A stretch of 55,448 nt of DNA from assembly GCA_003602475.1 (NCBI GenBank), contig QQSC01000024.1, forward strand, positions 18,583 through 74,030, read 5' to 3'. Positions within the stretch are counted from its first letter, which is position 1, and each line of letters opens with the position of its first letter. Positions 1-8,460 of this stretch are shown here, piece by piece. Origin of the DNA: Candidatus Poseidoniales archaeon. GTDB taxonomy: Archaea > Thermoplasmatota > Poseidoniia > Poseidoniales > Poseidoniaceae. The position numbers were made by a program, and so were the translations under genes. The notes below the pieces were generated by a model that saw only the letters and a list, made by a program, of their open reading frames with translations, did not search any database and had not been told where the DNA came from.

Positions 1-551
1 AAGCCAGACATCCCTCGATAGCCTGCGTTTGGGTCGGTTTTAGCAAGAATAAAGAAGAAATCTGCGTAGCCCGCACCCGTAATCCACATTTTTGAACCGT
101 TCAGCACGTATTCATCACCGTCTTTGATGGCGGTGGTCTTGCAAGCCGCTACATCGGAACCTGCACCCGGCTCGGTTACACCGTAGGAGGCCAGAGCACC
201 ATCTTCAGCGACCTTTCGGAGCCAAATTTCTTTTTGCTCATCGGTGGCACCGGTAACAATTGGAGCGCAGGCCAGGGCGGTGGCGTATGCCGCAGTGGCA
301 AATCCCGGGTCACCCCATGCCAACTCCTCGTTGACCAGAACTTCTTCCATTGAACCCAGACCGGCACCGCCGTACGCTTCAGGGATGTGAAGGTTGAGCA
401 AACCCATCTCGTGAGCCATCTGAATGGTTTCTTTGGGGTACTGTGCGGCTTCATCCCAGTGTTCGGCATGAGGTCGAATCTCGTCCACGGCGAATTCGTG
501 AGCCAATTCCTTCAGCATGGTTTGCATCTCATCGAGTTGGAAGTCCACCAT
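1..551 (-). CDS. Acyl-CoA dehydrogenase (3'-truncated by window edge)
   Basis: This is the N-terminal part of a flavin acyl-CoA dehydrogenase, which oxidises acyl-CoA to trans-2-enoyl-CoA and passes electrons to an electron-transfer flavoprotein. The minus-strand frame starts with an ATG at 551 (MVDFQLDEMQTMLKELA) and stays open to base 1, about 183 codons. The helical N-terminal domain is followed by family signatures: the GLLNLHIPEAYGGAG stretch, the FAD/substrate loop YGVTEPGAGSD, and LNGSKMWITGAGYADFF. The C-terminal catalytic base region lies outside the window. It lies 57 bases downstream of the cation exchanger on the same strand and could be cotranscribed with it. A thiolase at 29190-30383 suggests fatty- or amino-acid degradation elsewhere in the genome. 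The family is certain; the acyl chain specificity is not. Confidence 0.93.
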   Translation of the reverse strand, partial: MVDFQLDEMQTMLKELAHEFAVDEIRPHAEHWDEAAQYPKETIQMAHEMGLLNLHIPEAYGGAGLGSMEEVLVNEELAWGDPGFATAAYATALACAPIVTGATDEQKEIWLRKVAEDGALASYGVTEPGAGSDVAACKTTAIKDGDEYVLNGSKMWITGAGYADFFFILAKTDPNAGYRGMSG

Positions 552-608
552 GATGGGACGAAACGGCCCTCCCTTAAGAGCGATTAGATGCGGGGAAACG
601 CCAGCACC

Positions 609-1727
609 CTAGATGGTGATTTTGCCCATCTGTTCAGCGATAAGAATGCTCAGGAAAACAACATAGATCATGATCAAAATCAACCCTTCGTACCGTTTGA
701 ATTCATACTCCGAACGCATCATGAGCAAGGCAACTGCAGTGCCCAACAATGTGGCCGGAACGATGAGGTACATCGTCAGGCTGTAACTGGCGTCGGTCAG
801 GGCGATTGGGTTGACCATGGCTGCAAGTCCAATGGACAACAACGGATCGGTGATGTTTGAACCGATGAGGGTTCCAATGGCGACCCCTTGACTTCGCCGG
901 GCAGCCACCAGTGCAATGGTCAATTCAGGCAATGAAGTCCCAATACCTGACACGGTCGTACCGATGACGGCATGCGGGATCATCATTTGCACCGCAAGGT
1001 CGCTGGCAACCACCACCAGATGGTGAGCCGAAAACAGAGCCAAGAGCAAACCCAGGGTGACCATGAAGGCATAAGCCGCCGTTGTTTTGTCCAGTTTCCG
1101 CTCAACCTGTTCAGCATCGCCCAGTTCGTCCTCAAGGATATCGTCTCTTTTTGAAAGCAACCAGTAGATGTAGATCACGTAGAGCGAGGCGAGAATGAAC
1201 CCTTCGATTCGAGTTATTTCCCGCCCGGTGATGAGGAAAAGGGTCAGCAATACGATGGAAAGGAACATGATCATGCCGTCTCGTTTGAGCCATGACGGCC
1301 TGACTTTAACGCCTCTAAGGGCCACGACAACACCCAAGATCAGGGTGATTTGAACAAGCACGGATCCAAAAATGCCACCGATGGCGAGGTCCCCGATTTC
1401 AGGATTGGAGGGGATGTCTGCAGCCGCTGTGGAGGTGACCAGAATTTCCGGCAGCGATGTACCAATCGAAACAATGGTCAAGCCGATGACCACTTCGGGA
1501 AGTCCTGCACGATAGGCCAAGCCTTTGGCCCCTTCAACGAAGACGTCAGCGGATTTGATGAGCAACGCCAAGGCCAACGCCAGCAACAGAATCGGCAAAA
1601 GGTAGCCCTCAGACGAATCATTTGCCGCATGAAGGCCAAGAATCCCGAGGAAGAGCGCTCCGTTGAGCACCAACGTGTTGCTGAACACGAGTTGGGGGAT
1701 GCCAGACACTTGCTGTTCGGCCTCCAT
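609..1727 (-). CDS. Ca2+/cation antiporter (CaCA family exchanger)
   Basis: Integral membrane Na+/Ca2+-type exchanger that uses ion gradients to export calcium or related cations. It shows the two inverted alpha repeats of the family. The first contains GLTIVSIGTSLPEILVTS; the second contains GTTVSGIGTSLPEL and later GTLIGSNITD. The acidic residues of both SLPE motifs, which bind the ion, are present. Roughly ten hydrophobic segments are separated by a charged loop in the middle (SKRDDILEDELGDAEQVE), as usual for this family. The open frame extends to 1958, but the extra N-terminus runs through the divergent aquaporin. I chose the ATG at 1727, giving 372 residues, typical for the family. An in-frame ATG at 1826 is possible and would share the CATG at 1824-1827 with the aquaporin start. 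Confidence 0.88.
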   Translation of the reverse strand: MEAEQQVSGIPQLVFSNTLVLNGALFLGILGLHAANDSSEGYLLPILLLALALALLIKSADVFVEGAKGLAYRAGLPEVVIGLTIVSIGTSLPEILVTSTAAADIPSNPEIGDLAIGGIFGSVLVQITLILGVVVALRGVKVRPSWLKRDGMIMFLSIVLLTLFLITGREITRIEGFILASLYVIYIYWLLSKRDDILEDELGDAEQVERKLDKTTAAYAFMVTLGLLLALFSAHHLVVVASDLAVQMMIPHAVIGTTVSGIGTSLPELTIALVAARRSQGVAIGTLIGSNITDPLLSIGLAAMVNPIALTDASYSLTMYLIVPATLLGTAVALLMMRSEYEFKRYEGLILIMIYVVFLSILIAEQMGKITI

Positions 1728-1824
1728 GGGGTTCGCACGAGGGAACCCCTCTTGACCGTTGTTGCCAAGGATGAACAAAAAACACGGAAGAAAGTGTTTC
1801 AACCCGTCGTCGTCTGCGGGACAC

Positions 1825-2451
1825 ATGCGATTCCACCCCGCATGGGCTGAGTTCATTGGAACCGCAGTGATGGTGGGCGTTGGATGCGGAAGTGTTGCTC
1901 TAGGTGCTTCCCATCCCGTTGTGTCGTTGAGTTTTGGTGCAGCGGTCACCCTCGTCATCCTGGTCGTGGGCGGTTGGAGCGGTGCTCACATCAATCCAGC
2001 GGTCTCCATTGCGTTCTGGAGAGACGGTAAGTTGGAAGGGGATATTCTCTACACCTACATCGTTGCCCAAGCATCTGGTGCGACGTTGGCGGCTTGGCTG
2101 TTGAATGGAGCAGCACCCACCGTTCCTGCCCCACAGGTGCACATGGTCAGCTTGATGGCCATTGAAGTGGCGATCACCTTCGCTTTGATGTTGAGTATTC
2201 TCGTGGTCGTTGATCGCACTGAGCGCCGGTCCGTCGTGGCGGTCGCTGTGGGAGCTGCCGTTGCGTTGTTGGCTCTTGTTGCGGGCCCATCAACGGGTGC
2301 AAGCATGAACCCTGCTCGCACCATTGGGCCCAACCTCGTAGCCGGTCATGCGGATTTAATCCCAGTCTACGTGCTTTCAACCGTGATTGGAGCCTGGATT
2401 GCGGTGGCCGTGAACCAGCGTTGGTTGAGACCAAAGATGCTTCAAGATTGA
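1825..2451 (+). CDS. MIP-family aquaporin / glycerol facilitator
   Basis: Membrane channel of the major intrinsic protein family that passes water or small neutral solutes. Six hydrophobic segments fit in 208 residues, and both pore-forming half-helices are visible: HINPAVS in the first half and SMNPART in the second. These give the paired NPA motifs at the pore centre. The ATG at 1825 places WAEFIGTAVMVGVG right after the start, as in other MIPs; the longer frame from 1759 adds a charged tail with no family match. It is transcribed away from the cation exchanger and runs convergently into the E1 dehydrogenase, overlapping its 3' end by 10 bases. Short loops favour an aquaporin over a glycerol channel, but the selectivity residues were not resolved by eye. 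Confidence 0.9.
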   Translation: MRFHPAWAEFIGTAVMVGVGCGSVALGASHPVVSLSFGAAVTLVILVVGGWSGAHINPAVSIAFWRDGKLEGDILYTYIVAQASGATLAAWLLNGAAPTVPAPQVHMVSLMAIEVAITFALMLSILVVVDRTERRSVVAVAVGAAVALLALVAGPSTGASMNPARTIGPNLVAGHADLIPVYVLSTVIGAWIAVAVNQRWLRPKMLQD

Positions 2452-5084
2452 ACCAAGGTGCGCAACATATCAATCGCGTGCTCCAACGATGGAATGGTGT
2501 GGTTCTCGAGGGGCGGTGAAAACGGAACAGGCGTGTCAAGGGCTCCGATCACCACAGGTGAAGCCTCAAGTTCGTAGAAGCACGATTCCATGATTCGCGA
2601 TTGAACGGTGTGACCCAATCCACCCGACCATTGGCCTTCCTGCAGGATTGCCAAGCGGCCGGTTCGTCGAACGGAGGCCACGCAGGTTTCGGCGTCAAAC
2701 GGCAAGAGGGTTCTGAGGTCGACAACCTCCACCTCAATCCCATCGCCAGACAGTGATTCAGCAGCCTCCAGTGCAATGTGGACCATCGCACCCCAGGTCA
2801 CAAGCGTGATGTCAGATCCACCTCGAATAACTTCAGCGCGTCCGACCTTGTAGCGTTCGCCTGCTGCGATGGCATCAGCGACAGATTGTGTGTCCACCGC
2901 CTGATTGATGTTCATGCCCCATCCAGTCAGGCCGCCACGAAGACCGTACAATCCAATGTGTTCCAACATCAACGTGGGGTCGGGCATGTGGGCGGACTCG
3001 TACAACAGGTCGTAGGCATCTTGTGGCGTCCCCGGTGCCATCACGATGAGACCGGGGTCGTTGGCGAACCACGATTCGATCATGTTGGCATGGAACGGTC
3101 CGGACCGTGTTCGTGCACCCAGGGGAATGCGAACGGTCATTGGGCAATCGGCGCCCCAACGCCACCTCAGCATGGCTGCATTGTTGAGCAGAGCGTTGTA
3201 ACCGAGGGCTGCAAAGCCTCCGAATTGAATTTCAACCATGGGGCGCATACCTGAAAGAGCAGCCCCAACACCGGTGTGCACGATAATGGCCTCACACAAC
3301 GGCATGTCCAGCAACTTGTCGCTGTGGCCAGCGTTCTTCAGAGCCATGTTCATGCCAAACGCTCCTGCGACTTCCATGTCCTCGCCAATGAAGACACAAT
3401 CGTCTCCGAACGCTGTGGCGATGTCAGCCATGGATTGTTGAATCGCTCTGGCATAGGTCCAGCCACCCTGTTCTGCATACGTCCATGCTCGTTGGCCTGC
3501 TTCCAACGGAGCTTCCTTCTGGATGGGTGTTCGTTCCCCGCTGACCCTGGCCAAATGATCGGCGTGAGTTTCAGCATCGTGGATGGAAGTCACCCCTTTT
3601 GTCACGGTGTGAGGTTCGGGCCACGCCATCGTCTCAAGGTCGGATTGCGCTTTGGCCACCATGCGTTCTTCTTCGGATTCCATTGCGGACAATTCATCCT
3701 CGCCTACACCCATGTTCACCAGCAGAGAGCGGTGTGTGGGCAGGGGGTCCTTTGCGGACCAATAATCAAGCAAATCCCTGTCAACATAACCCGCAGGGGT
3801 GCCAGAAGGGTTGCCGAGATAGAGGTCGTCGTGGTGATGGGCATGGCCGCATCCTCGCATGGTTTCGACGTGAATCAGGGTTGGACCACCGCCGTTGAGG
3901 GCAAACTCCCGCGCAACCGCCGTTGAGGCGTGCCACGCAGCGGGGTCGGAACCATCGATGGTCCACGCTGGGAAACCCATGGCCACGGCTTTGTCAGCCC
4001 AGAGTTCGACACCGGATTGTTTGTCTGGAGGAGTATCCAGAGCGATTTGATTGTTTTGAAGAATGTACGTGATGGGCAAACCCCGAGCCCCAGCGAAGTT
4101 CATCGCTTCCCAAAATTCTCCGCTTGAAGAGGCACCTTCACCAATGCAGGCCACGTGAAACCTGTCAAGCTGTTTTCGCCATGCAGCGAAGGCTAGGCCA
4201 GTCATTGTTGCGGCCGCAATGGGCAAGGGAGCGGTTGGGGGCAGGACACCAACGTGCCATGCGCCCACGTGAAGGTCGCGGCCACCGGCGTCTGGCCATC
4301 CCCCGTTTTGATTGGAACCGGCCTTGCCCAAGTTCGCTGCCATGACGTCAAGTGGGGTGTCGCCCATCGCCAACCCCAACCCGATGTCCCGAATCATCGG
4401 GGCGACCAGATCACCATCGTAGCCTTGCCCGGGACGGGCGTTGCGAGGAGCATCAGGTTGACGTTCCAACGCTGTAGCCACGGCGACGACGCCTTCTTGC
4501 CAGGTCGAACGGAAGCCTTTGCCACCAAACAGGTCCCCGTCTGGAGTGGGCATTCCATCGGTGTAGATCTTCTTCAGAGCCGAATCAAGCGATCGTGTCC
4601 GGGTCATCATGCGTTGCCATTCGCGGCGGTGGTCAAGCGTGACGGACATATAGAACGCAAGGCGGCGGAGCATCAATCGCAAATCGAGAAGAAAGTGCGT
4701 GCGACGACGAGTCAACATGAGTCGCATGCTTCGACGGGGAATCACTTCATGGTCGATGGAATCCCCAAGCGTCCGGTCCGCCTGTGCCGACATTCCGCGA
4801 GCCAAACCGTCAAGAAAACGCTCGCAAAAGGCGTGCCAGGATGCCCCATTAAAGGAGTCCTCAACCTCGGCGGTCAGATGGTCCCACACGTTGGCCACCA
4901 AGAACAGGTGAGCATCGTACCGTTGGCCCACAAACCGAAGCAATTCTGCCTTTGCGGTGTCAAGCGTGAGGGCCTGTGTGAACTCAAGCGGATGTTCAGG
5001 GCGCCATTCAGCACCAAAGATTTCGGGCAAATCTCCTTGAGTCACTTGACCGCCTCGGTACCCCCAAGGGGTGGTGGGTTTCAA
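2442..5084 (-). CDS. Fused alpha/beta E1 subunit of a 2-oxoacid dehydrogenase
   Basis: Thiamine-diphosphate-dependent E1 component, with alpha and beta chains joined in one 880-residue protein. E1 decarboxylates a 2-oxo acid and hands the acyl group to the lipoyl arm of E2. Residues about 190-460 are the alpha domain with the ThDP motif beginning GEG (315) and ending NN (345), and the loop MRGCGHAHHHDD (409-420). Residues about 540-880 are the beta domain, with IGEDMEVAGAFG (E568 region), PMVEIQFGGF and a degenerate GPFHAN site. The first roughly 190 residues form an extra helical, Arg-rich domain I do not recognise. No E2 or E3 gene is in the window. The start overlaps the MFS stop by ATGA, so it is translated from the same mRNA. 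The substrate may be pyruvate or branched-chain oxo acids; it cannot be decided here. Confidence 0.88.
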   Translation of the reverse strand: MKPTTPWGYRGGQVTQGDLPEIFGAEWRPEHPLEFTQALTLDTAKAELLRFVGQRYDAHLFLVANVWDHLTAEVEDSFNGASWHAFCERFLDGLARGMSAQADRTLGDSIDHEVIPRRSMRLMLTRRRTHFLLDLRLMLRRLAFYMSVTLDHRREWQRMMTRTRSLDSALKKIYTDGMPTPDGDLFGGKGFRSTWQEGVVAVATALERQPDAPRNARPGQGYDGDLVAPMIRDIGLGLAMGDTPLDVMAANLGKAGSNQNGGWPDAGGRDLHVGAWHVGVLPPTAPLPIAAATMTGLAFAAWRKQLDRFHVACIGEGASSSGEFWEAMNFAGARGLPITYILQNNQIALDTPPDKQSGVELWADKAVAMGFPAWTIDGSDPAAWHASTAVAREFALNGGGPTLIHVETMRGCGHAHHHDDLYLGNPSGTPAGYVDRDLLDYWSAKDPLPTHRSLLVNMGVGEDELSAMESEEERMVAKAQSDLETMAWPEPHTVTKGVTSIHDAETHADHLARVSGERTPIQKEAPLEAGQRAWTYAEQGGWTYARAIQQSMADIATAFGDDCVFIGEDMEVAGAFGMNMALKNAGHSDKLLDMPLCEAIIVHTGVGAALSGMRPMVEIQFGGFAALGYNALLNNAAMLRWRWGADCPMTVRIPLGARTRSGPFHANMIESWFANDPGLIVMAPGTPQDAYDLLYESAHMPDPTLMLEHIGLYGLRGGLTGWGMNINQAVDTQSVADAIAAGERYKVGRAEVIRGGSDITLVTWGAMVHIALEAAESLSGDGIEVEVVDLRTLLPFDAETCVASVRRTGRLAILQEGQWSGGLGHTVQSRIMESCFYELEASPVVIGALDTPVPFSPPLENHTIPSLEHAIDMLRTLVQS

Positions 5085-6370
5085 TCCTCTCTTTGGGTCA
5101 ATACGGTCGTCATGGGGGGTCCAGTACGGCGGTTCATCTCCTCAAGATAACAGGATTCAATGTCTTGACGATAACGAACCGTCACCCACAGAGCCACAGA
5201 GGTCGGTATGGCCAATGCGCCGATGGCCAATGGCCACGAACCGGAAAGATCGAACATTGGACCAATGAGCAACGGTCCTACAATGGTCCCTGCTCCCCAT
5301 GCAGCACCAAACGCTCCGAACGCCAGTCCCAGGTGACCCGCACCCAAAGCGCGATGCGTAGCCGTGTCGATCACGGGGAGCATGGGGATTTGGGCAGCAG
5401 CGATTGAAAATTGAAACAACCCCAACAAGACAATCATGGCCAAGACAGCCGTCTGACCGGTAAACCACCAACCTGCTAGGGCAACGAACACCAACGACAA
5501 GACGGCCAACGCCCAACCGGACATCATGTAACGCGTTGGCCCGTGACGGTCCACAAGACGGCCCCACAGAACAGAACCCAGCCCTTGCATGAGAACCATG
5601 GACAACAACACACCTCCTATTTGGGCGGGGTTCAACCCCATTTCATCGTCCAAAAACAACGGGACACCTGCCTCGAGAGCCCCAGTGGCCACCGTGGTCA
5701 GTGCGACAAGCACACCAGCACGGAACAGCACAGGGTCGGACAGAAACACGCTCAAATCAACATTCACGGGAGATATGGTCGGTTGTGGGCCCAAGGAGGA
5801 GGCGTTCAGCAACAACACAGGCAGGGCGAGCAGGGGCATTACGGCAAGCACAACGAACGCCACGGTTTCGCTTTCGTTGAACAAAACGCCTCCCAAAACG
5901 GGCCCCAAAAGGCCACCAATGGCAGCCATACCGACCAATTTACCTGCCTGTTCCCCGAAATTGGTCGGCCAAAGCACCGAAGCCCCAGCCAATCCTGCCG
6001 TCATGACCGCAGCACCGGACATTCCGTGAAGCAAACGAGCGAGGACCAAGAGAGCAAACGGGTGCCCTATGGTTGAGGTGGTGGCAACGAGGTAAAGCAT
6101 CGAAGAGAGGGAAAGGAACACCAAACTGGTTCCGATGGTTTTGGCCGGACCATAGCGGTCCACCAAACGGCCAGTGAACGGACCCAAGAGGAACAAAGGA
6201 ACCGCCCACAACGACACCAGCATCGTTGCTTGAGTTGCATTGAGGTCGAATTGAGTCTGCCATGAGGGGAGGATTGGAACGATGAAGGCATACCCCAAGA
6301 AGTCCACGAAGAAGGCGGCCACCAACGCCGCAAACACACCGCGATGACGTTCTTGGGGGGAGCCATTCAC
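5081..6370 (-). CDS. Major facilitator superfamily transporter
   Basis: Secondary transporter with about twelve hydrophobic segments in 429 residues. Both halves carry the MFS loop 2-3 signature: GRLVDRYGPAKT in the N-terminal half and a matching GRLVDRHGPTRY in the C-terminal half, which marks the two-fold internal repeat. The N-terminus VAAFFVDFLGYAFIVPILPS resembles drug/H+ antiporter and monoamine-type families, so an efflux role is plausible; the substrate is unknown. It is the middle gene of a three-gene leftward operon: its ATG overlaps the stop of the receiver-like gene and its stop overlaps the E1 start, both as ATGA. That tight coupling suggests the three are made together, possibly linking transport of an acid or its product to the E1 reaction; this link is inference. 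Confidence 0.9.
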   Translation of the reverse strand: MNGSPQERHRGVFAALVAAFFVDFLGYAFIVPILPSWQTQFDLNATQATMLVSLWAVPLFLLGPFTGRLVDRYGPAKTIGTSLVFLSLSSMLYLVATTSTIGHPFALLVLARLLHGMSGAAVMTAGLAGASVLWPTNFGEQAGKLVGMAAIGGLLGPVLGGVLFNESETVAFVVLAVMPLLALPVLLLNASSLGPQPTISPVNVDLSVFLSDPVLFRAGVLVALTTVATGALEAGVPLFLDDEMGLNPAQIGGVLLSMVLMQGLGSVLWGRLVDRHGPTRYMMSGWALAVLSLVFVALAGWWFTGQTAVLAMIVLLGLFQFSIAAAQIPMLPVIDTATHRALGAGHLGLAFGAFGAAWGAGTIVGPLLIGPMFDLSGSWPLAIGALAIPTSVALWVTVRYRQDIESCYLEEMNRRTGPPMTTVLTQRED

Positions 6371-7536
6371 TCCTCTTCCCCCGTTGAGGGAAGAGCCTCA
6401 AGAACATCGCCCGTCAAGCCTTCAAGGTCCTCAACGGTGGTGAGCAGTGTCAAGTCGGAGAGGGCTCCACGACGGCGAAGGAGACCCATCAAGTCGTGCA
6501 CCATTTGCGTGGTCAACCGAACGAACTCAACCGTTTCAGGATCCACACCAACTTTTGCAGATTCAGGCAACAGTGCCACAAATTCAGGTGATTCTTCAAG
6601 GATACCCTCCATGGCCATTTCAACCTCCTCTGCGATGTTTTGAGCCTGCTTTTCGAGGATGTCTTCCATTGAATTGGTGTTGATGGTGGAGCCCAAAGAA
6701 GCCGCACCTTCGCTCAACTTCGTGCCCTTGTTGAGATCTTGAATGCGAGTTCCTTTTTTGGTGATCTTGGGCTCCGCCGCTGTTGGCGGTTCAGGAGCGA
6801 CTTGACTGGATTGCTTGGATGCTCCAACCAACCTGTTGAGGGCCACTCGAATCATGTCTTGCATGACATGAACGGGGACCTCGGGAATGTCCGCTTCATC
6901 GACACTCATCTCATGGCGCAAGGAGTTGATGAAGTCATCATCGATGTTGCCGGCCTCGACCAGTCGGCGGAGCATGGGCAAGGCCCATTGGCTATCGTTG
7001 ACTGAGGAACCCACATCAAATCGTGGAGCGCCACCAAACACACCACCGGGAGCCGATCCGGATTGCATGGCCCCAACTTCCGCTGGAGGAGGGACGAATT
7101 GTTTCGAAGCATGCCGTTGGAGTTGGGCGATGAGCATGTTCATGTCAACGGGTTTCCCAATGACTTCAGCAATCCCCGAACGAGCAGCTGCGAGCAGGAC
7201 TTCCGGTGATGTCGACCTTGACAACAACACCATCCGGGTGTTGGACTTCACTCGGGGTTCGTTTTGAAGGGCTGAGCACACATCCATGGGGTCCCCCTCA
7301 CCCCATTCCGCTTCAACGAGAAGAACATCAGGCACCACACCTCTCGTGGTCGCCAAGGCTTGCTGTAAGGTTCCAAGACGCGTCACGTCAAATCCATGAC
7401 GCTCAAACGTGTTGGCCATCAAATTCCGTCGGCCTTGATTTTCATCGGCGACGATTAACGTAGCGATGGCGGTCCCTCCAATCCAAGGGAGGCAAGCGCG
7501 CCTTTCAACCTCACCCTGAGAGCGACGGGCGTCCAC
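6367..7536 (-). CDS. Receiver-like (REC) domain protein with altered phosphoacceptor
   Basis: About 389 residues. Residues 25-145 look like a response-regulator receiver domain: an acidic pocket ADEN near the start, a beta strand ending VLLVEAEWG, a Ser/Thr switch strand MVLLSRS and the conserved lysine in VIGKPVD. The position of the phosphorylated aspartate is Glu (VLLVE), so phosphorylation is unlikely. The rest has no family I know; it is rich in charged helices and includes a segment EDILEKQAQNIAEEVEMAM. There is no DNA-binding or output enzyme domain. Start choice is weak: GTG at 7536 is used, with no ATG before the domain; GGAGG lies inside the frame near 7467-7471 but no standard start follows it. 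First gene of the operon with the MFS transporter and E1 dehydrogenase. Confidence 0.7.
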   Translation of the reverse strand: MDARRSQGEVERRACLPWIGGTAIATLIVADENQGRRNLMANTFERHGFDVTRLGTLQQALATTRGVVPDVLLVEAEWGEGDPMDVCSALQNEPRVKSNTRMVLLSRSTSPEVLLAAARSGIAEVIGKPVDMNMLIAQLQRHASKQFVPPPAEVGAMQSGSAPGGVFGGAPRFDVGSSVNDSQWALPMLRRLVEAGNIDDDFINSLRHEMSVDEADIPEVPVHVMQDMIRVALNRLVGASKQSSQVAPEPPTAAEPKITKKGTRIQDLNKGTKLSEGAASLGSTINTNSMEDILEKQAQNIAEEVEMAMEGILEESPEFVALLPESAKVGVDPETVEFVRLTTQMVHDLMGLLRRRGALSDLTLLTTVEDLEGLTGDVLEALPSTGEEE

Positions 7537-7611
7537 CTGTTTTCCCCAATTCCAGCAAAGTTTCGCCTCACAAGGGGAAGCCTCCTAAGTCCGACCGTCT
7601 CAACACGCATC
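7537..7611. promoter_or_regulatory. Divergent promoter region, receiver protein / ion channel
   Basis: A 75-base gap separates the leftward receiver-MFS-E1 operon from the rightward channel gene and must carry both promoters. TATA-like matches are weak: CTAAGT at about 7587 for the channel, and on the minus strand GAAACTTTG near 7561 for the operon. No palindrome stands out. Confidence 0.35.
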
Positions 7612-8460
7612 ATGGAAGAGGCACAACCCGCTCTCAATCCGGTGACCAGAAAGAAACGGTTGCATCAAGTCATCTTTGAAGCCGACACAACATCGGGCAA
7701 AATCTTCGATGTGGGCCTGTTGCTGGTGATTTTGATTTCCATCCTTACCGTTTCATTGGAATCCATTGAATCGGTCAACGAACGGCACAGTGAGCTTCTT
7801 CGAGGCATTGAATGGACCATTACACTGTTGTTCACCGTTGAATACCTCCTGCGCCTTTACTGCACGGAAGATTCCAGAAAATACGCCCTCTCGTTCTATG
7901 GCGTAATCGACCTCGTGGCGATTGTACCAACCTACCTGAGTTTGGTCGTGCCAGGTGCTCAAGGGTTGTTGGTCATTCGTTCGCTGCGGTTGCTTCGTGT
8001 ATTTCGGGTGTTCAAACTCAACCGGTACATGGGTGAAGCCCAAACGTTGGGTTACGCCATCAGACGCTCCCAACGACGCATCGTGATCTTTTTGTTTTCC
8101 GTGACGGTGCTTGGTTTCATTTCGGGCGCGTTCATGTACCTGATCGAAGGCCCTGAACGCGGATTCACTTCCATTCCCCAAAGCGTGTATTGGGCCATCA
8201 CCACCATCACTGGCACCGGGTATGGTGACGCCGTACCAACCACCGGCATGGGCAAGGGCTTGGCGGTGCTCATCATGGTGCTGGGGTACAGTTTGATCAT
8301 CGTTCCAACGGGGATTTTGTCATCTGAACTGGTGAAATCCAAAGAAGTGAGCACTCGGGCATGCCAGACGTGTTCGAAGGAAGGACACGACGTGGACGCC
8401 GCTCATTGCAAGCACTGCGGTGCTATGTTGGGGGTTACTGAAGGATTTCATCAGGCTTGA
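7612..8460 (+). CDS. Voltage-gated K+-type channel with C-terminal zinc ribbon
   Basis: Six-transmembrane cation channel of 282 residues. S1 to S4 occupy about residues 20-150; S4 carries regularly spaced arginines (RSLRLLRVFRVFKLNR), the voltage sensor. The pore region between S5 and S6 (about 165-235) reads YWAITTITGTGYGD, with GYGD matching the K+ filter but Gly and Thr in place of the usual Thr and Val just before it. The cytoplasmic tail (about 255-275) holds CxxC (ACQTC) and CxxC (CKHC), a zinc-ribbon-like pair unusual for a small Kv-type protein. ATG at 7612 puts S1 after about 25 residues, normal for the family. The 3' end overlaps the convergent adenylyltransferase gene by 26 bases. 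Confidence 0.9.
   Translation: MEEAQPALNPVTRKKRLHQVIFEADTTSGKIFDVGLLLVILISILTVSLESIESVNERHSELLRGIEWTITLLFTVEYLLRLYCTEDSRKYALSFYGVIDLVAIVPTYLSLVVPGAQGLLVIRSLRLLRVFRVFKLNRYMGEAQTLGYAIRRSQRRIVIFLFSVTVLGFISGAFMYLIEGPERGFTSIPQSVYWAITTITGTGYGDAVPTTGMGKGLAVLIMVLGYSLIIVPTGILSSELVKSKEVSTRACQTCSKEGHDVDAAHCKHCGAMLGVTEGFHQA

Noticed and set aside
4254-5150. 298-codon plus-strand open frame
   Set aside because: It lies antisense inside the E1 dehydrogenase, whose motifs are convincing; the antisense product has no recognisable domain.
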